A DNA stretch of 64,000 bases from IOR16 sp963521065 (GCA_963521065.1 CAUQTI010000003.1:150345-214344), one strand, 5' to 3'; positions 15,453 through 24,815 are shown, numbered from the stretch's first letter. Notes: a model not told the origin generated them from the sequence alone. Numbers and translations are program-made.

Positions 15453-16634
15453 ATGAATTATACGGTATCCGATTTTTACGACACATTTTCCACAGGAGTA
15501 AAGCTCATTGCCGGTCAAGGAGGACTTTCGAGAGTCATCAAGGATGCCGGCATACTTGATTACGAATTGGACCCTTCATTGAAAAACAAATATTTTCATA
15601 TTAATTTCCATGAAGGGCAATTTGCTTTGACTACATTTCTCTATGCAAAGGAAAATCATTATCTCATTAGCGATGCTGTAAAGCACCTCGTTGCAAAAGG
15701 TGCAAGCGGCCTTGCGATTAAAAATGTATTTAAGCTTCCCGTCAGTGATTACATCATTCGCTATGCCGATTCTATGAATTTCCCGATTTTCTTCATCGAA
15801 TCTGATAAAATATATTTTGAAAAAGTAATATACGAAATAGACAGCCATAGCGCGCTTATGGCCTCCGTAGATTTCCTGCAAAAAGAAATCGATTTACTTT
15901 TAACCCGTCCGCTTCCGGAAAATGAGCGGATTATGCATGTAAAAATGCTCAACCCGTCTTATGAAACTCAGTTTTTTACAATTCATTTTCGTGCAAACGA
16001 ACTCTTCACGGAAACACAGTTTAAAGATTATTATACCGGATTTCAAAAAAGCGTATTCAACACGTTAGGAACAAGCCTTTGCTATTATAAGCACGGCATG
16101 CTGCTCACTTATTCCTGTGATTCCATTGCGGAGCTTTACAACAAAGGATTTATTGAACAAATGATAGAACACGTCATCTCTGCTTCTATAGACTTCGTCA
16201 TAGGGGTCAGCTCCTGTCACTATAAGCTTGATGAGTATGCTGACAGTTTAACGGAAAGCATGTACGCTTCTCTAAATATTCTAAAAGAAAATAAAACAAC
16301 TTTCTATTTTGAACAGCTTGGCCTCTTTAAGCTAATTCTTCCGCATTTTAAAACGTCATCCATGCAAAGCTTCTGCAAAGATATTTTAAAAAACGTTTTA
16401 GAATATGATATGGAAAATAACACAAAGCTGCTGGCTACTTTAGAAAATTTCATGAACCAAGAGCAAAACATCTCAAAAACGGCTGTGCAACTAAACCAGC
16501 ATGAGAATACCATTCGCTACCGCCTCGATAAAATTACTGCGCTTACCAACTTAAACTGGAAGCAAAACGCACAGGCGGAGCAGCTTTCCATTGCAGTAAA
16601 GATCTATCAGTGTACACAGTATGTCCATACCTGA
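15453..16634 (+). CDS. PucR family transcriptional regulator
   Basis: A 393-residue regulator. The N-terminal PucR sensor region (about 1-130) is followed by a central GGDEF-like fold and a C-terminal PucR helix-turn-helix (HTH_30) with LNQHENTIRYRLDKITALT near residue 350. PucR proteins control catabolism of purines, amino acids and related nitrogen sources. It is divergent from the aminotransferase-cyclodeaminase operon, which is the natural target. The start follows AAGGGAG. Effector unknown. Confidence 0.85.
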   Translation: MNYTVSDFYDTFSTGVKLIAGQGGLSRVIKDAGILDYELDPSLKNKYFHINFHEGQFALTTFLYAKENHYLISDAVKHLVAKGASGLAIKNVFKLPVSDYIIRYADSMNFPIFFIESDKIYFEKVIYEIDSHSALMASVDFLQKEIDLLLTRPLPENERIMHVKMLNPSYETQFFTIHFRANELFTETQFKDYYTGFQKSVFNTLGTSLCYYKHGMLLTYSCDSIAELYNKGFIEQMIEHVISASIDFVIGVSSCHYKLDEYADSLTESMYASLNILKENKTTFYFEQLGLFKLILPHFKTSSMQSFCKDILKNVLEYDMENNTKLLATLENFMNQEQNISKTAVQLNQHENTIRYRLDKITALTNLNWKQNAQAEQLSIAVKIYQCTQYVHT

Positions 16635-16696
16635 TTTTATTTCTTTTACGCTGCGTTTTCTCCTCCTTTAAAAATGAAAGAATCTCACTCAATAAG

Positions 16697-16731
16697 AAAG
16701 GCGGTCCGCATATGCAAGACCGCCTTTTCCT
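16697..16731. terminator. Bidirectional terminator between PucR-type gene and atp operon
   Basis: AAAGGCGGTC (16697-16706) pairs with GACCGCCTTT (16718-16727); both strands show T-rich tails, serving the converging regulator gene and atpC. Confidence 0.8.
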
Positions 16732-16737
16732 TTCAAC

Positions 16738-17145
16738 TTAACGCACTTTTTTTGTTACTTTCAAACGAGCCATTGCTCTGGTTAAAGCCGCTTTCGTGTG
16801 GTAATACTCCAGTAAAGCCTGCTTCGTTCGCAATCTTTCCTCTGCGCGCTCCCTTGCTTCTTCTGCACGGCGCACGTTAATTTCTTCCGGCCACTCCGCG
16901 GTATCCACAACCACAACTACATAGTCCGGCATAATCTCTGCAAACCCATCCCCCAGAGCCGCAGTTTTCCATTCTCCGCCGGATTGAAAGCGTACCTCTC
17001 CGGCCCGAATCGCGGTCACCATAGATTCATGGTCTGCCATAACACCGTGACTCCCGTCAATTGCCGGAAGAATAATCATTTCTGCCTTACCTTCGAAAAA
17101 ATCTCTGTCACTAGACACAATCTTTAAATCAAACGTTTTCCCCAT
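16738..17145 (-). CDS. atpC: ATP synthase epsilon subunit
   Basis: A 135-residue F1 epsilon subunit. It has the N-terminal beta-sandwich (FDLKIVSSDRDFFEG, then LPAIDGSHGVMADHESMVTA) and a C-terminal helical hairpin rich in Arg, Glu and Ala. It forms the central stalk with gamma and can inhibit ATP hydrolysis through the C-terminal helices. It is the last gene of the atp operon, three bases after the atpD stop. Confidence 0.93.
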   Translation of the reverse strand: MGKTFDLKIVSSDRDFFEGKAEMIILPAIDGSHGVMADHESMVTAIRAGEVRFQSGGEWKTAALGDGFAEIMPDYVVVVVDTAEWPEEINVRRAEEARERAEERLRTKQALLEYYHTKAALTRAMARLKVTKKVR

Positions 17146-17148
17146 GCG

Positions 17149-18570
17149 TTATGCCTCACTTTCGGCCTCCGCAGGCTTCTCAAAGCCCATCGCCTTTGCT
17201 TTTTCAACAACCTCTTCAATACTTCCGGTCATGAGAAATGCACTTTCCGGATAGGCATCCATTTCGCCGTTAATAATCGCCTTAAATCCGCGAATCGTTT
17301 CTTTCAGCGGTACATATTTCCCGCTCAGCCCGGTAAAGTTTTCTGCAACCGAGAATGGCTGCGACAAATATTTTTGAATCTTTCTCGCACGATATACAGA
17401 TAATTTATCTTCTTCTGCCAGCTCTTCCATACCCAGAATCGCAATGATATCCTGTAATTCTTTATACCTTTGAAGAAGCTCTTGTGTCTGTCTTGCTACC
17501 TGATAATGCTCTTCACCTACGACATCCGGCTCCAAGATACGAGAAGTGGACTCCAGCGGATCCACCGCAGGATAAATCCCCTGCTCCACAATTTTTCTGG
17601 ACAGTACAGTGGTGGCATCCAGATGGGCAAAGGTCGTTGCCGGAGCCGGGTCTGTCAAATCGTCTGCCGGAACATAAACGGCCTGTACCGATGTAATCGA
17701 TCCATTCTTCGTGGAAGTGATTCTTTCTTGCAGCTCTCCGACTTCATTTGCGAGGGTCGGCTGGTAGCCTACCGCAGAAGGCATACGTCCGAGAAGCGCC
17801 GAAACCTCCGAGCCAGCCTGCACATAACGGAAAATATTATCAATGAACAGAAGTACATTTTGATGTTCTTCATCTCTGAAATATTCCGCCATCGTTAATC
17901 CGGTCTGCGCGACACGCATACGAGAACCCGGCGGTTCATTCATCTGTCCGAATACCAGCGCTGTCTTATTGATAACGCCAGACTCTTTCATTTCTGTCCA
18001 AAGGTCGTTTCCCTCTCTTGAACGCTCTCCAACGCCCGTAAAGATTGAATATCCGCCATGCTCGGTCGCAATGTTATGAATCAGCTCCTGAATCAATACC
18101 GTTTTTCCAACTCCTGCACCGCCGAACAACCCAATCTTTCCGCCTTTTGCATAAGGGGCAAGCAAATCAATTACTTTGATTCCGGTTTCCAAAATCTCTA
18201 CGACCGGACTTTGCTCCGCAAACGCAGGTGGCTCTCTGTGTATTGGCCACTTCTCTTCTGTCTCGACGTTCTCCCCACCATCGATTGCTTTTCCCAAAAC
18301 ATTGAACATTCTTCCCAAAACCTGTTTTCCGACCGGCACTTGAATGCAAGTATCCATTGCCGTTACAGGCATTCCTTTTGCAAGCCCTTCACTTGCGGAA
18401 AGCATGATGCAGCGCACCACATGGTTTCCCATATACTGTGCCGCTTCCATCACTTTTTCTTCTCCATCCACAGTAATGCAAAGCGCATCTTTTATGAAAG
18501 GGAGCGTTTCCGTGTCAAACTCCACATCAACTACAGGTCCTAAAACCTGAACAATTTTTCCTTGTTTCAT
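17149..18570 (-). CDS. atpD: ATP synthase beta subunit
   Basis: The 473-residue catalytic F1 subunit. The Walker A loop GGAGVGKT lies near residue 152, the catalytic glutamate follows in GVGERSREGNDLW, and ALLGRMPSAVGYQPTLANEVG lies near 270. With alpha it forms the hexamer that makes or hydrolyses ATP on the cytoplasmic side. Only two bases separate it from atpG, and the start follows GGAGGATAG. All features are canonical. Confidence 0.97.
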   Translation of the reverse strand: MKQGKIVQVLGPVVDVEFDTETLPFIKDALCITVDGEEKVMEAAQYMGNHVVRCIMLSASEGLAKGMPVTAMDTCIQVPVGKQVLGRMFNVLGKAIDGGENVETEEKWPIHREPPAFAEQSPVVEILETGIKVIDLLAPYAKGGKIGLFGGAGVGKTVLIQELIHNIATEHGGYSIFTGVGERSREGNDLWTEMKESGVINKTALVFGQMNEPPGSRMRVAQTGLTMAEYFRDEEHQNVLLFIDNIFRYVQAGSEVSALLGRMPSAVGYQPTLANEVGELQERITSTKNGSITSVQAVYVPADDLTDPAPATTFAHLDATTVLSRKIVEQGIYPAVDPLESTSRILEPDVVGEEHYQVARQTQELLQRYKELQDIIAILGMEELAEEDKLSVYRARKIQKYLSQPFSVAENFTGLSGKYVPLKETIRGFKAIINGEMDAYPESAFLMTGSIEEVVEKAKAMGFEKPAEAESEA

Positions 18571-18572
18571 AC

Positions 18573-19451
18573 TTATCTATCCTCCGATCCGGCACCACTG
18601 ACGACCTCAGTAATCTCCTGCGTAATCGCAGCCTGTCGTGCACGGTTGTATAATAAAGACAATTGCCGAATCATATCTCTGGCACTGTCGGTTGCAGACT
18701 GCATTGCCGTCATACGCGCATGCTGCTCTGCCGAGAATGCTTCTACCATAGCTCCATACATAAATCCTTTGATATAGTTCGGAACCAAGTGGTTCATAAC
18801 TTCTTGCGGAGAAGGAGAATATTCAGCAACATGCTTATACTCTTCTTTTTCCATTGAAACAAATTCACCTTGAGAAAGAGGTAAAAGCTGCACAAGCTTT
18901 GGCTCTGCTTTCATCGGCGTCGCCATTCTTGTATATACCATGTACACCTCGTCAATTTCGCCTTTATTAAACTCCTCCAAAATCGTCTCCGCGATGGATC
19001 TTGCACGGTATCTTGTCGGATTATAGTTCGTAAAGAAAAACTCCTCTGCCATGGGCTCATTTTTTCTCTGAAAATATTGCCTTCCGACTTGGCCAACCGT
19101 ATACAAGATACTATTTTTGTCTTTTCGCAGCTCCTGCTCGGCTAATTTTATAATATTGTGATTGTAACCGCCGGCAAGCCCTTTATCCGCTGTAATCACA
19201 ATATACGCCTTCTTTTTACTACCCTTTGCCTTCGCCTCTCGTTTATCAAAGTAAGCGTGAGAAAGATCCGGGGAATGAAGGAGAATATCGTGAATCGTTT
19301 TTTGAAGCGTGATAAAGTAAGGCATTGTGTCATCTAAAACCTTTCGCGCTTTTTTCAATTTGGAGGAAGAAATCAGATACATTGCATTTGTAATTTTCAT
19401 CGTATCTTGTATGCTCTTCATCCGAATCCGAATTTCTCTCATATTTGCCAT
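18573..19451 (-). CDS. atpG: ATP synthase gamma subunit
   Basis: The 292-residue central-stalk rotor subunit. The N-terminal helix begins MANMREIRIRMKSIQDTMKI, and the C-terminal helix ends with ARQAAITQEITEVVSGA, both typical. The middle holds ITADKGLAGGYNHNI. The start follows AGGTGATTTC. It is located between atpA and atpD as usual. Confidence 0.96.
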   Translation of the reverse strand: MANMREIRIRMKSIQDTMKITNAMYLISSSKLKKARKVLDDTMPYFITLQKTIHDILLHSPDLSHAYFDKREAKAKGSKKKAYIVITADKGLAGGYNHNIIKLAEQELRKDKNSILYTVGQVGRQYFQRKNEPMAEEFFFTNYNPTRYRARSIAETILEEFNKGEIDEVYMVYTRMATPMKAEPKLVQLLPLSQGEFVSMEKEEYKHVAEYSPSPQEVMNHLVPNYIKGFMYGAMVEAFSAEQHARMTAMQSATDSARDMIRQLSLLYNRARQAAITQEITEVVSGAGSEDR

Positions 19452-19455
19452 GAAA

Positions 19456-20958
19456 TCACCTGCTCTTAAATTCCTGAACGGCAGCTACAATTTCTGCAAT
19501 CATATCGTCAGTCAGAACCTTTTCCTGCTCTATTTTCTCTGTCAATGCAGCATGTTCCTGCTCCATATAGGTAAGCATTCCGCTCTGAAACTTTTTAATT
19601 TCTTTCAGAGGAACATCCAGCATCAGCTTATTATTTGCCGCACAAAGGCTGAAAACCATTGCATGCAGACTCATCGGACGGTTCAGCGGCTGCTTCAGCA
19701 TCTCAATGAGGCGGCTTCCGTGATCCAAAAGCTCTTTTGTCGATGCGTCCAAATCTGAACTAAACTGGGTAAACACTTCCATTTCACGGTATTGTGCTAA
19801 GTCAATCCGTAAATTGCCGGAAGCCTTCTTCATTGCCTTGGTTTGTGCCGCACCGCCTACACGAGAGACGGACAAGCCTACATTTACGGCAGGGCGCACA
19901 CCAGAGAAAAACAATTCACTCTCTAGAAAAATTTGACCGTCCGTAATGGAAATTACATTCGTAGGAATATATGCAGAAACATCTCCTGCTAACGTTTCAA
20001 TGATCGGCAATGCCGTAATGGAACCTCCGCCATGTGCTTCATCCAACCTGCTTGAACGTTCCAGCAATCTGGAATGTAAATAAAATACATCCCCTGGATA
20101 AGCTTCTCTGCCGGGCGGACGCTTCAACAGCAAAGACATCGCACGATACGCAACTGCATGCTTTGATAAGTCGTCATAAATAATCAATACGTCTTTCCCT
20201 TTGTGCATGAAATATTCTGCCATTGCGGTTCCCGAATAAGGTGCAATGTACTGCAGTGGCGCAAGCTCACTCGCTGACGCAGATACCACAATGGAATATT
20301 CCATTGCTTCATGCTTGGAAAGGGTATTTACAATCTGTGCAACCGTAGATGATTTCTGTCCGATTGCAACGTAAATGCAGATAACATCCTTTCCTTTTTG
20401 ATTCAAAATCGTATCTACTGCAATCGATGTTTTCCCGGTTTGACGATCTCCAATAATCAGCTCACGCTGCCCTCTTCCAATTGGAAACATGGAGTCAATT
20501 GCCAAAATACCAGTTGCCATCGGAACGGAAACAGATTTTCGTTCTACAACACCCGGCGCTGGGTTTTCAATCGGGCGCTTTTCTGTCGTTTTTATTTTCC
20601 CTTTTCCATCAATGGGATTTCCGAGTGCATCGACCACACGGCCGACCAGTTCCTCTCCAACTCCAACCGATGCTCGCTCGCCGGTACGCGTTGCTTTTGA
20701 TCCTTCTGTAATCCCATAATCTGAGCCTAAAAGAACGACACCTACCGTTTTTTCTTCCAAGCTCTGCACGATACCCTCTACACCGGTCTCAAAAACAATC
20801 AGTTCTCCGTACATCGCGCGAGAAAGGCCATAAATAGTGGCAATACCATCTCCCGCACGAACTACTGTGCCAACCTCCTGCATCTGTGATTTATCATCAT
20901 AATTTTCAATTTCATTTTTTAATACCGAAAGAATTTCTTCCGCACAAAGATTGCTCAA
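19456..20958 (-). CDS. atpA: ATP synthase alpha subunit (probable TTG start)
   Basis: The non-catalytic F1 nucleotide-binding subunit, 500 residues. The P-loop GDRQTGKT lies near 170, and the conserved GLSVSRVGGAAQ near 360. The frame is open from ATG 20973, but the bases ATGGAGGTGAAGG there look like the ribosome site itself. TTG at 20956-20958 gives the expected family N-terminus, MSNLCAEEILSVLK, seven bases after GGAGGT. I therefore prefer TTG. Confidence 0.95.
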   Translation of the reverse strand: MSNLCAEEILSVLKNEIENYDDKSQMQEVGTVVRAGDGIATIYGLSRAMYGELIVFETGVEGIVQSLEEKTVGVVLLGSDYGITEGSKATRTGERASVGVGEELVGRVVDALGNPIDGKGKIKTTEKRPIENPAPGVVERKSVSVPMATGILAIDSMFPIGRGQRELIIGDRQTGKTSIAVDTILNQKGKDVICIYVAIGQKSSTVAQIVNTLSKHEAMEYSIVVSASASELAPLQYIAPYSGTAMAEYFMHKGKDVLIIYDDLSKHAVAYRAMSLLLKRPPGREAYPGDVFYLHSRLLERSSRLDEAHGGGSITALPIIETLAGDVSAYIPTNVISITDGQIFLESELFFSGVRPAVNVGLSVSRVGGAAQTKAMKKASGNLRIDLAQYREMEVFTQFSSDLDASTKELLDHGSRLIEMLKQPLNRPMSLHAMVFSLCAANNKLMLDVPLKEIKKFQSGMLTYMEQEHAALTEKIEQEKVLTDDMIAEIVAAVQEFKSR

Positions 20959-20963
20959 TCCCT

Positions 20964-21467
20964 TCACCTCCATGCAAGTTTACTGTAAAGTTTTGCAAGT
21001 CGGCCTCGTATGCTGTAATCATATTCCTGATCACCGACTCTCAGAAGAAATCCTCCGACTAAAGAAGCTTCTTGCTTCATCGCAATCTTTACTCCATTTG
21101 TATTGTAAATTGCTATTAATTTTTCTTTTATTACTTCCATTTGTTCTTCAGACGGCTCTGCTGCATACGTTAGCTCTGCCTCTAAAATATTTTGTTCCTC
21201 TAGGCAAATCTTTTCATAGAAGGTGCAGATTTCTTCAAACAATCCGCCGCTTCCGTTATCGCAGAGTACCTTTAAGAAATTGTGAATCTCTGCCGGAAAA
21301 AGCTGCGCAATCACTCTGTATTTTTCACCTTTTGTAACAGCCGGATTGCTTAAAGCCTCTTTTAATTCAGGGCATTTTTCATAGACGTCTCTGGTTCTTT
21401 CGACTACACCCTTCTCTATTCCAAGCGCAAACAGCACTTTCGCATATTCTCCAATTTTTTTATTCAC
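20964..21467 (-). CDS. atpH: ATP synthase delta subunit
   Basis: The peripheral-stalk F1 delta subunit, about 167 residues. It opens with KIGEYAKVLFALG, and ends with GGFLLRVGDQEYDYSIRGRL, both characteristic. Two GTG codons are possible starts: 21476, and 21467 (MNKKIGEYAK), which is better spaced from GAGGG. The gene overlaps the end of atpF, consistent with coupled translation. Confidence 0.92.
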   Translation of the reverse strand: MNKKIGEYAKVLFALGIEKGVVERTRDVYEKCPELKEALSNPAVTKGEKYRVIAQLFPAEIHNFLKVLCDNGSGGLFEEICTFYEKICLEEQNILEAELTYAAEPSEEQMEVIKEKLIAIYNTNGVKIAMKQEASLVGGFLLRVGDQEYDYSIRGRLAKLYSKLAWR

Positions 21468-21948
21468 TATAAGCACCCTCTTTTTTTAAGAATGCTTTCA
21501 TCATTTGCTTGTCAAATGTACCATTTCCCGAATCACCAATGGCTCTTCCTGCTGCAGAAACAGCCAAAGCTGCAATTTCATCGGATAAGCCCTGCATCGT
21601 TTTTTCTCTCTCGATTTCAATTGCTTTTCCGGTTTCCTTCATGACTCTCTTTGCCTCTGTATTTGCATCCTGCAAAATCAAGTCATATTCTTCCTGTGCA
21701 AGGCGTCTAGAGCGATCCATGATACCATCTGCCTCTTTTTTCGCATTTTCCATAGATTTTTCATACTTCTCTTTTAATGCGAGTGCTTCATCCTCTGTAT
21801 TCTTTGCCGCATCTAACTGCTCTTTAATCAATTTTTCCCGTTGCTCCATGATATTTAAAATCGGTTTGTATAAAAATCGTTTCATAAGAGCATAAAGGAC
21901 AATCAAATTAATAATGGTAAAGACAAAGCTCCAATTTAATCCAGTCAT
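21460..21948 (-). CDS. atpF: ATP synthase b subunit
   Basis: The 162-residue b subunit of the peripheral stalk. One N-terminal membrane helix (about 5-25) is followed by a long charged coiled coil from about 35 to 130, rich in Lys, Glu and Ala. It anchors delta and alpha to the membrane sector. It lies between atpE and atpH as usual. Confidence 0.93.
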   Translation of the reverse strand: MTGLNWSFVFTIINLIVLYALMKRFLYKPILNIMEQREKLIKEQLDAAKNTEDEALALKEKYEKSMENAKKEADGIMDRSRRLAQEEYDLILQDANTEAKRVMKETGKAIEIEREKTMQGLSDEIAALAVSAAGRAIGDSGNGTFDKQMMKAFLKKEGAYSE

Positions 21949-21967
21949 TGTCTATCGCCTCCAGCGT

Positions 21968-22192
21968 CTATCTTAAAAAGATCAGTATTAAAATCGCTAT
22001 AACAAAGCCATAGATTGCGGTTGCTTCTGCAAGGGCACAGCCTAAGATTAAAGTATTTCTGATTTTGCTTTCTGCTTCCGGCTGTCTTGCAATCGCATCT
22101 ACTGCTCTTGAGGTAGCAATACCAATTCCCAGTCCTGCCCCTAAACCTGCTACTACCGCGATACCGGCTCCAATTGCTATTAATGCTGTCAT
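21968..22192 (-). CDS. atpE: ATP synthase c subunit (predicted proton type)
   Basis: The 74-residue c-ring hairpin with two membrane helices joined by the ARQPEA loop. The ion-binding carboxylate is the Glu in CALAEATAIYG. Na+-type c subunits have a Gln in the first helix and a Ser after the Glu; here those positions read Ile (GLGIG) and Ala (AEAT). The sequence therefore predicts H+ coupling. Start follows AAGGAGAG. Confidence 0.94.
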   Translation of the reverse strand: MTALIAIGAGIAVVAGLGAGLGIGIATSRAVDAIARQPEAESKIRNTLILGCALAEATAIYGFVIAILILIFLR

Positions 22193-22256
22193 AATAATGT
22201 ACTCTCCTTCTTATATGGCATTTTCTGCCTTTTTATTTTTCTCTTATTTTTTTTTG

Positions 22257-22949
22257 CTATTCTTCTAACTCAATCGCTTCTCTTATGAATAAAGAAGTTA
22301 AAAATACGAAGACATACGCCTGCACAAGTCCGTCAAAAAAATCAAAGTAAAAACTGAACGGGATTGGAACAAGGACCGGTGCAACGATCGTAATCAATTC
22401 CATAACGACAAATCCACCGAAAATATTTCCAAACATACGCATGCACAGCGAAATCGGTCTCATGAATACTTCCATTACCTTAATGGGCGCAATAATCGGC
22501 ATCGGTTCTGCAAAGCTTTTCAGCCAGCCCTTCATCCCTCTGGCTCGAATTCCTGCATACTCCACCAAAACAATGCTAATCAGAGCCAAAGCCGCAGTTA
22601 TATTCAGATCCTTCGTTGGCGGAGCAACTCTAATTACTCCCGTGAGGTTTGCAATCCCTAAGTAAAGTAATACCGTCGTCAGATAGGGAGCATATTGCTT
22701 ACCGGATTCACCCAAAATGCCTCGAAACATATTCAGAAAGCCACCGACTACAATTTCAAGTGCAAGCTGTCGTTTTCCTGGAATTACCTTTAAATTACGG
22801 ACTAATAAAATAGAACTCAGTACTAAAAAAATCATAATGCCCCATGTAGCAACGACACTCTGATAAATCGGTATGCCGCCGAAAACAGGAATTTCAAAGC
22901 AAATTTCCGTATTTAGTTTCTGTATTAATTCCTCTGATAGTGTATCCAA
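22257..22949 (-). CDS. atpB: ATP synthase a subunit (TTG start)
   Basis: The 230-residue ion-channel subunit with five to six membrane helices. The essential arginine is in MRPISLCMRMFGNIFGG, and PPTKDLNIT is also conserved. The only start that fits the reading frame and the ribosome site (AAGGAG, about ten bases upstream) is TTG at 22947-22949. It is the first gene of the eight-gene operon; no atpI is seen upstream. Confidence 0.94.
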   Translation of the reverse strand: MDTLSEELIQKLNTEICFEIPVFGGIPIYQSVVATWGIMIFLVLSSILLVRNLKVIPGKRQLALEIVVGGFLNMFRGILGESGKQYAPYLTTVLLYLGIANLTGVIRVAPPTKDLNITAALALISIVLVEYAGIRARGMKGWLKSFAEPMPIIAPIKVMEVFMRPISLCMRMFGNIFGGFVVMELITIVAPVLVPIPFSFYFDFFDGLVQAYVFVFLTSLFIREAIELEE

Positions 22950-23027
22950 AGCTTATCGACTCCTTTCCTATTTATTATGTCTTTGCAAGTGCTCAAAAAA
23001 AATAAAGGCTCCGCGTTTACGTTACCT

Positions 23028-23147
23028 CTATGATTCCATGCTTTTTTGCATTCTATCCCGGCATTGTTCGACACTAGAACAATGATAGTGGATATACGGT
23101 TCTTTGTAAAATAAATAATACTTATTCCAATTATAACTTTTTTTCAT
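23028..23147 (-). CDS. Possible 39-residue peptide upstream of atpB
   Basis: A short frame, MKKSYNWNKYYLFYKEP and so on, ends 78 bases upstream of atpB. It is rich in Tyr and contains two Cys. GAGGG lies only one base before the ATG, which is too close for a good ribosome site, and I recognise no family. It may be chance, or a leader peptide of the atp operon. Confidence 0.22.
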   Translation of the reverse strand: MKKSYNWNKYYLFYKEPYIHYHCSSVEQCRDRMQKSMES

Positions 23148-23161
23148 CCCTCTAATCGAAA

Positions 23162-24082
23162 TCAGTCCAAATTGATCTCCGACAAGAACTGCCTTGCAAC
23201 CAAAGAAATCGACTGTTTTCTCCCAGTCAAAACACACGCCCTACGATCTGGAATGGCAGGAGTCACTTTGATTTCGTAACAACGCTCCTGACGAAGAGAA
23301 TCCTCCGCAAAATGACGGGCCGCAATACCAATCCCTAAATTTCTTTCTGTAAAAGGCACAATCAAGGAGGTCGCTGTTAATTCAATATCAGGGCGGAACA
23401 AAAGGCCGTTTGAAAGAAAATAGTCATTGATATGCTTTCTTGCACTCATGTCTCTCTCTAAAGAAATAATCGGATATTGCATAATTTCTTTCAGGTTCCA
23501 GTTCTTTTCTACCATATCCCTGTACTTCGGTCCTACGATAAAGCTATACTGAACGGTATTCAGTTCATGGATTTCAAGGTTTTCAAACCGTTCATCCTGC
23601 AGCATAACAACACCGAAATCAATTTCGCCCTCTTTAATTCCCTTAACCAAGCCCGGTCTTTTATAGCTCATCACTTCCATTTTAATTTTGGGATGCTTAT
23701 TGTTAAACGCTTCCAGCTTTGGAAGTAAATCAAAATAAACGGTCATTTCATCCGTTCCAATCCGGATAATTCCGTTCTCCATATTAATCATCTGCCATAG
23801 CTTCTTTTGACCCATCATAATACTGCTATAGGCACTTGCAACATACTTGTATAAGATTTTCCCCTCTTCCGTCAAGGCCATCCCTTTTTGCGTCCGGTTA
23901 AAAAGACTGCAGCCCAATTCTACTTCTAAATTGTGAATGGATTTGCTGACTGCCGGCTGCGTCAAAAATAAAACCTCTGCGGCCTGCGTTGTACTGGAGA
24001 GCGAAGCTACATGATAAAAAACCTTGTATGACTCAAAGCTGATCGAAAAATTTTCTTTATATAGGTCTGTAATATTCTCCAT
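23162..24082 (-). CDS. LysR family transcriptional regulator
   Basis: A 306-residue LysR-type regulator. The N-terminal winged helix-turn-helix holds YHVASLSSTTQAAEVLFLTQPAVSKSIHNLE (split across about 22-50), followed by the two-lobed effector domain. The ATG at 24082 behind AAGGAGAAAC is preferred to the upstream frame start at 24127. It lies between the atp operon and a DJ-1 gene on the same strand and has no divergent partner, so its target is unclear. Confidence 0.88.
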   Translation of the reverse strand: MENITDLYKENFSISFESYKVFYHVASLSSTTQAAEVLFLTQPAVSKSIHNLEVELGCSLFNRTQKGMALTEEGKILYKYVASAYSSIMMGQKKLWQMINMENGIIRIGTDEMTVYFDLLPKLEAFNNKHPKIKMEVMSYKRPGLVKGIKEGEIDFGVVMLQDERFENLEIHELNTVQYSFIVGPKYRDMVEKNWNLKEIMQYPIISLERDMSARKHINDYFLSNGLLFRPDIELTATSLIVPFTERNLGIGIAARHFAEDSLRQERCYEIKVTPAIPDRRACVLTGRKQSISLVARQFLSEINLD

Positions 24083-24173
24083 TTGTTTCTCCTTCAGCTT
24101 CAATGGTATAGTTTTATTATTATACAAAAATTTTCACTGTAGTACAAGAACAATCTTTTAATGAAAACTTTCT

Positions 24174-24213
24174 AAAAAAATAAGAGGTCATTTTCTTAAC
24201 CGCCTCTTATTTT
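24174..24213 (-). terminator. Terminator after the DJ-1/PfpI gene
   Basis: On the minus strand AATAAGAGG and CCTCTTATT (24179-24187 with 24203-24211) form a stem followed by seven T. Confidence 0.8.
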
Positions 24214-24220
24214 CACTCTT

Positions 24221-24766
24221 TTATTTTATGGTCATATCCTTTTCCAAACGATTCCTAGTCTCCTGGTCTGTTAATTTTTCCACAATCTGCAGTGCAAATT
24301 CTATTGCTGCTGCCGGACCTTTCGCTGTAATAAGCTTTCCGTCACACACGACACGCTTTGAAACTGGCTTTGCCCCCCGCAGATGGGCTTCCATCCCAGG
24401 ATAAATCGTCGCTTCTTTTTGTTCCAGCATCCCCAATTCCCCTAAAATCATCGGTGCCGCACAAATTGCCGCAATCCACTTTTCTGCGTTATGAAACTCC
24501 GAAAGCATCTGTATTAAACCCGTGTGTGCTTTCAAGTTTAAGGTCCCCGGCATTCCTCCTGGCAATACAATCATTTTGCAAGCAGTGTAATCCGCTTCCT
24601 CAAACAGAAGGTCTGCCTCTACAGAGATTTTGTGTGCTCCAGTCACTATTTTATTCTTTGTAACAGATATCAGCTGAACGTTAATGGTGGCTCTTCTCAG
24701 TACATCTATCACACTCAATGCTTCAATTTCTTCAAATCCTTCTGCCAAATGTACATAAACACTCAT
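24221..24766 (-). CDS. DJ-1/PfpI family protein (YajL/ThiJ-like)
   Basis: A 181-residue DJ-1 superfamily protein. The glutamate of EGFEEIEA (about 9-16) and the nucleophilic cysteine in AAICAAPMIL (about 101) form the usual reactive site, with the LPGGMPGT loop between. Relatives act as glyoxalases, deglycases or oxidative-stress chaperones; the exact activity is unclear. ATG 24766 is better spaced from GGAGG than 24772. It follows the IF-3 gene by about 50 bases and may be co-transcribed with it. Confidence 0.88.
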   Translation of the reverse strand: MSVYVHLAEGFEEIEALSVIDVLRRATINVQLISVTKNKIVTGAHKISVEADLLFEEADYTACKMIVLPGGMPGTLNLKAHTGLIQMLSEFHNAEKWIAAICAAPMILGELGMLEQKEATIYPGMEAHLRGAKPVSKRVVCDGKLITAKGPAAAIEFALQIVEKLTDQETRNRLEKDMTIK

Positions 24767-24815
24767 CTTCATTCCTCCGCAATTCAGATTTTAAGAAGCG
24801 CAATTCATCTTCATT

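Noticed and set aside
21968..22192. Na+-coupled ATP synthase
   Set aside because: The c subunit lacks the first-helix Gln and the Ser after the carboxylate Glu that form the Na+ site.
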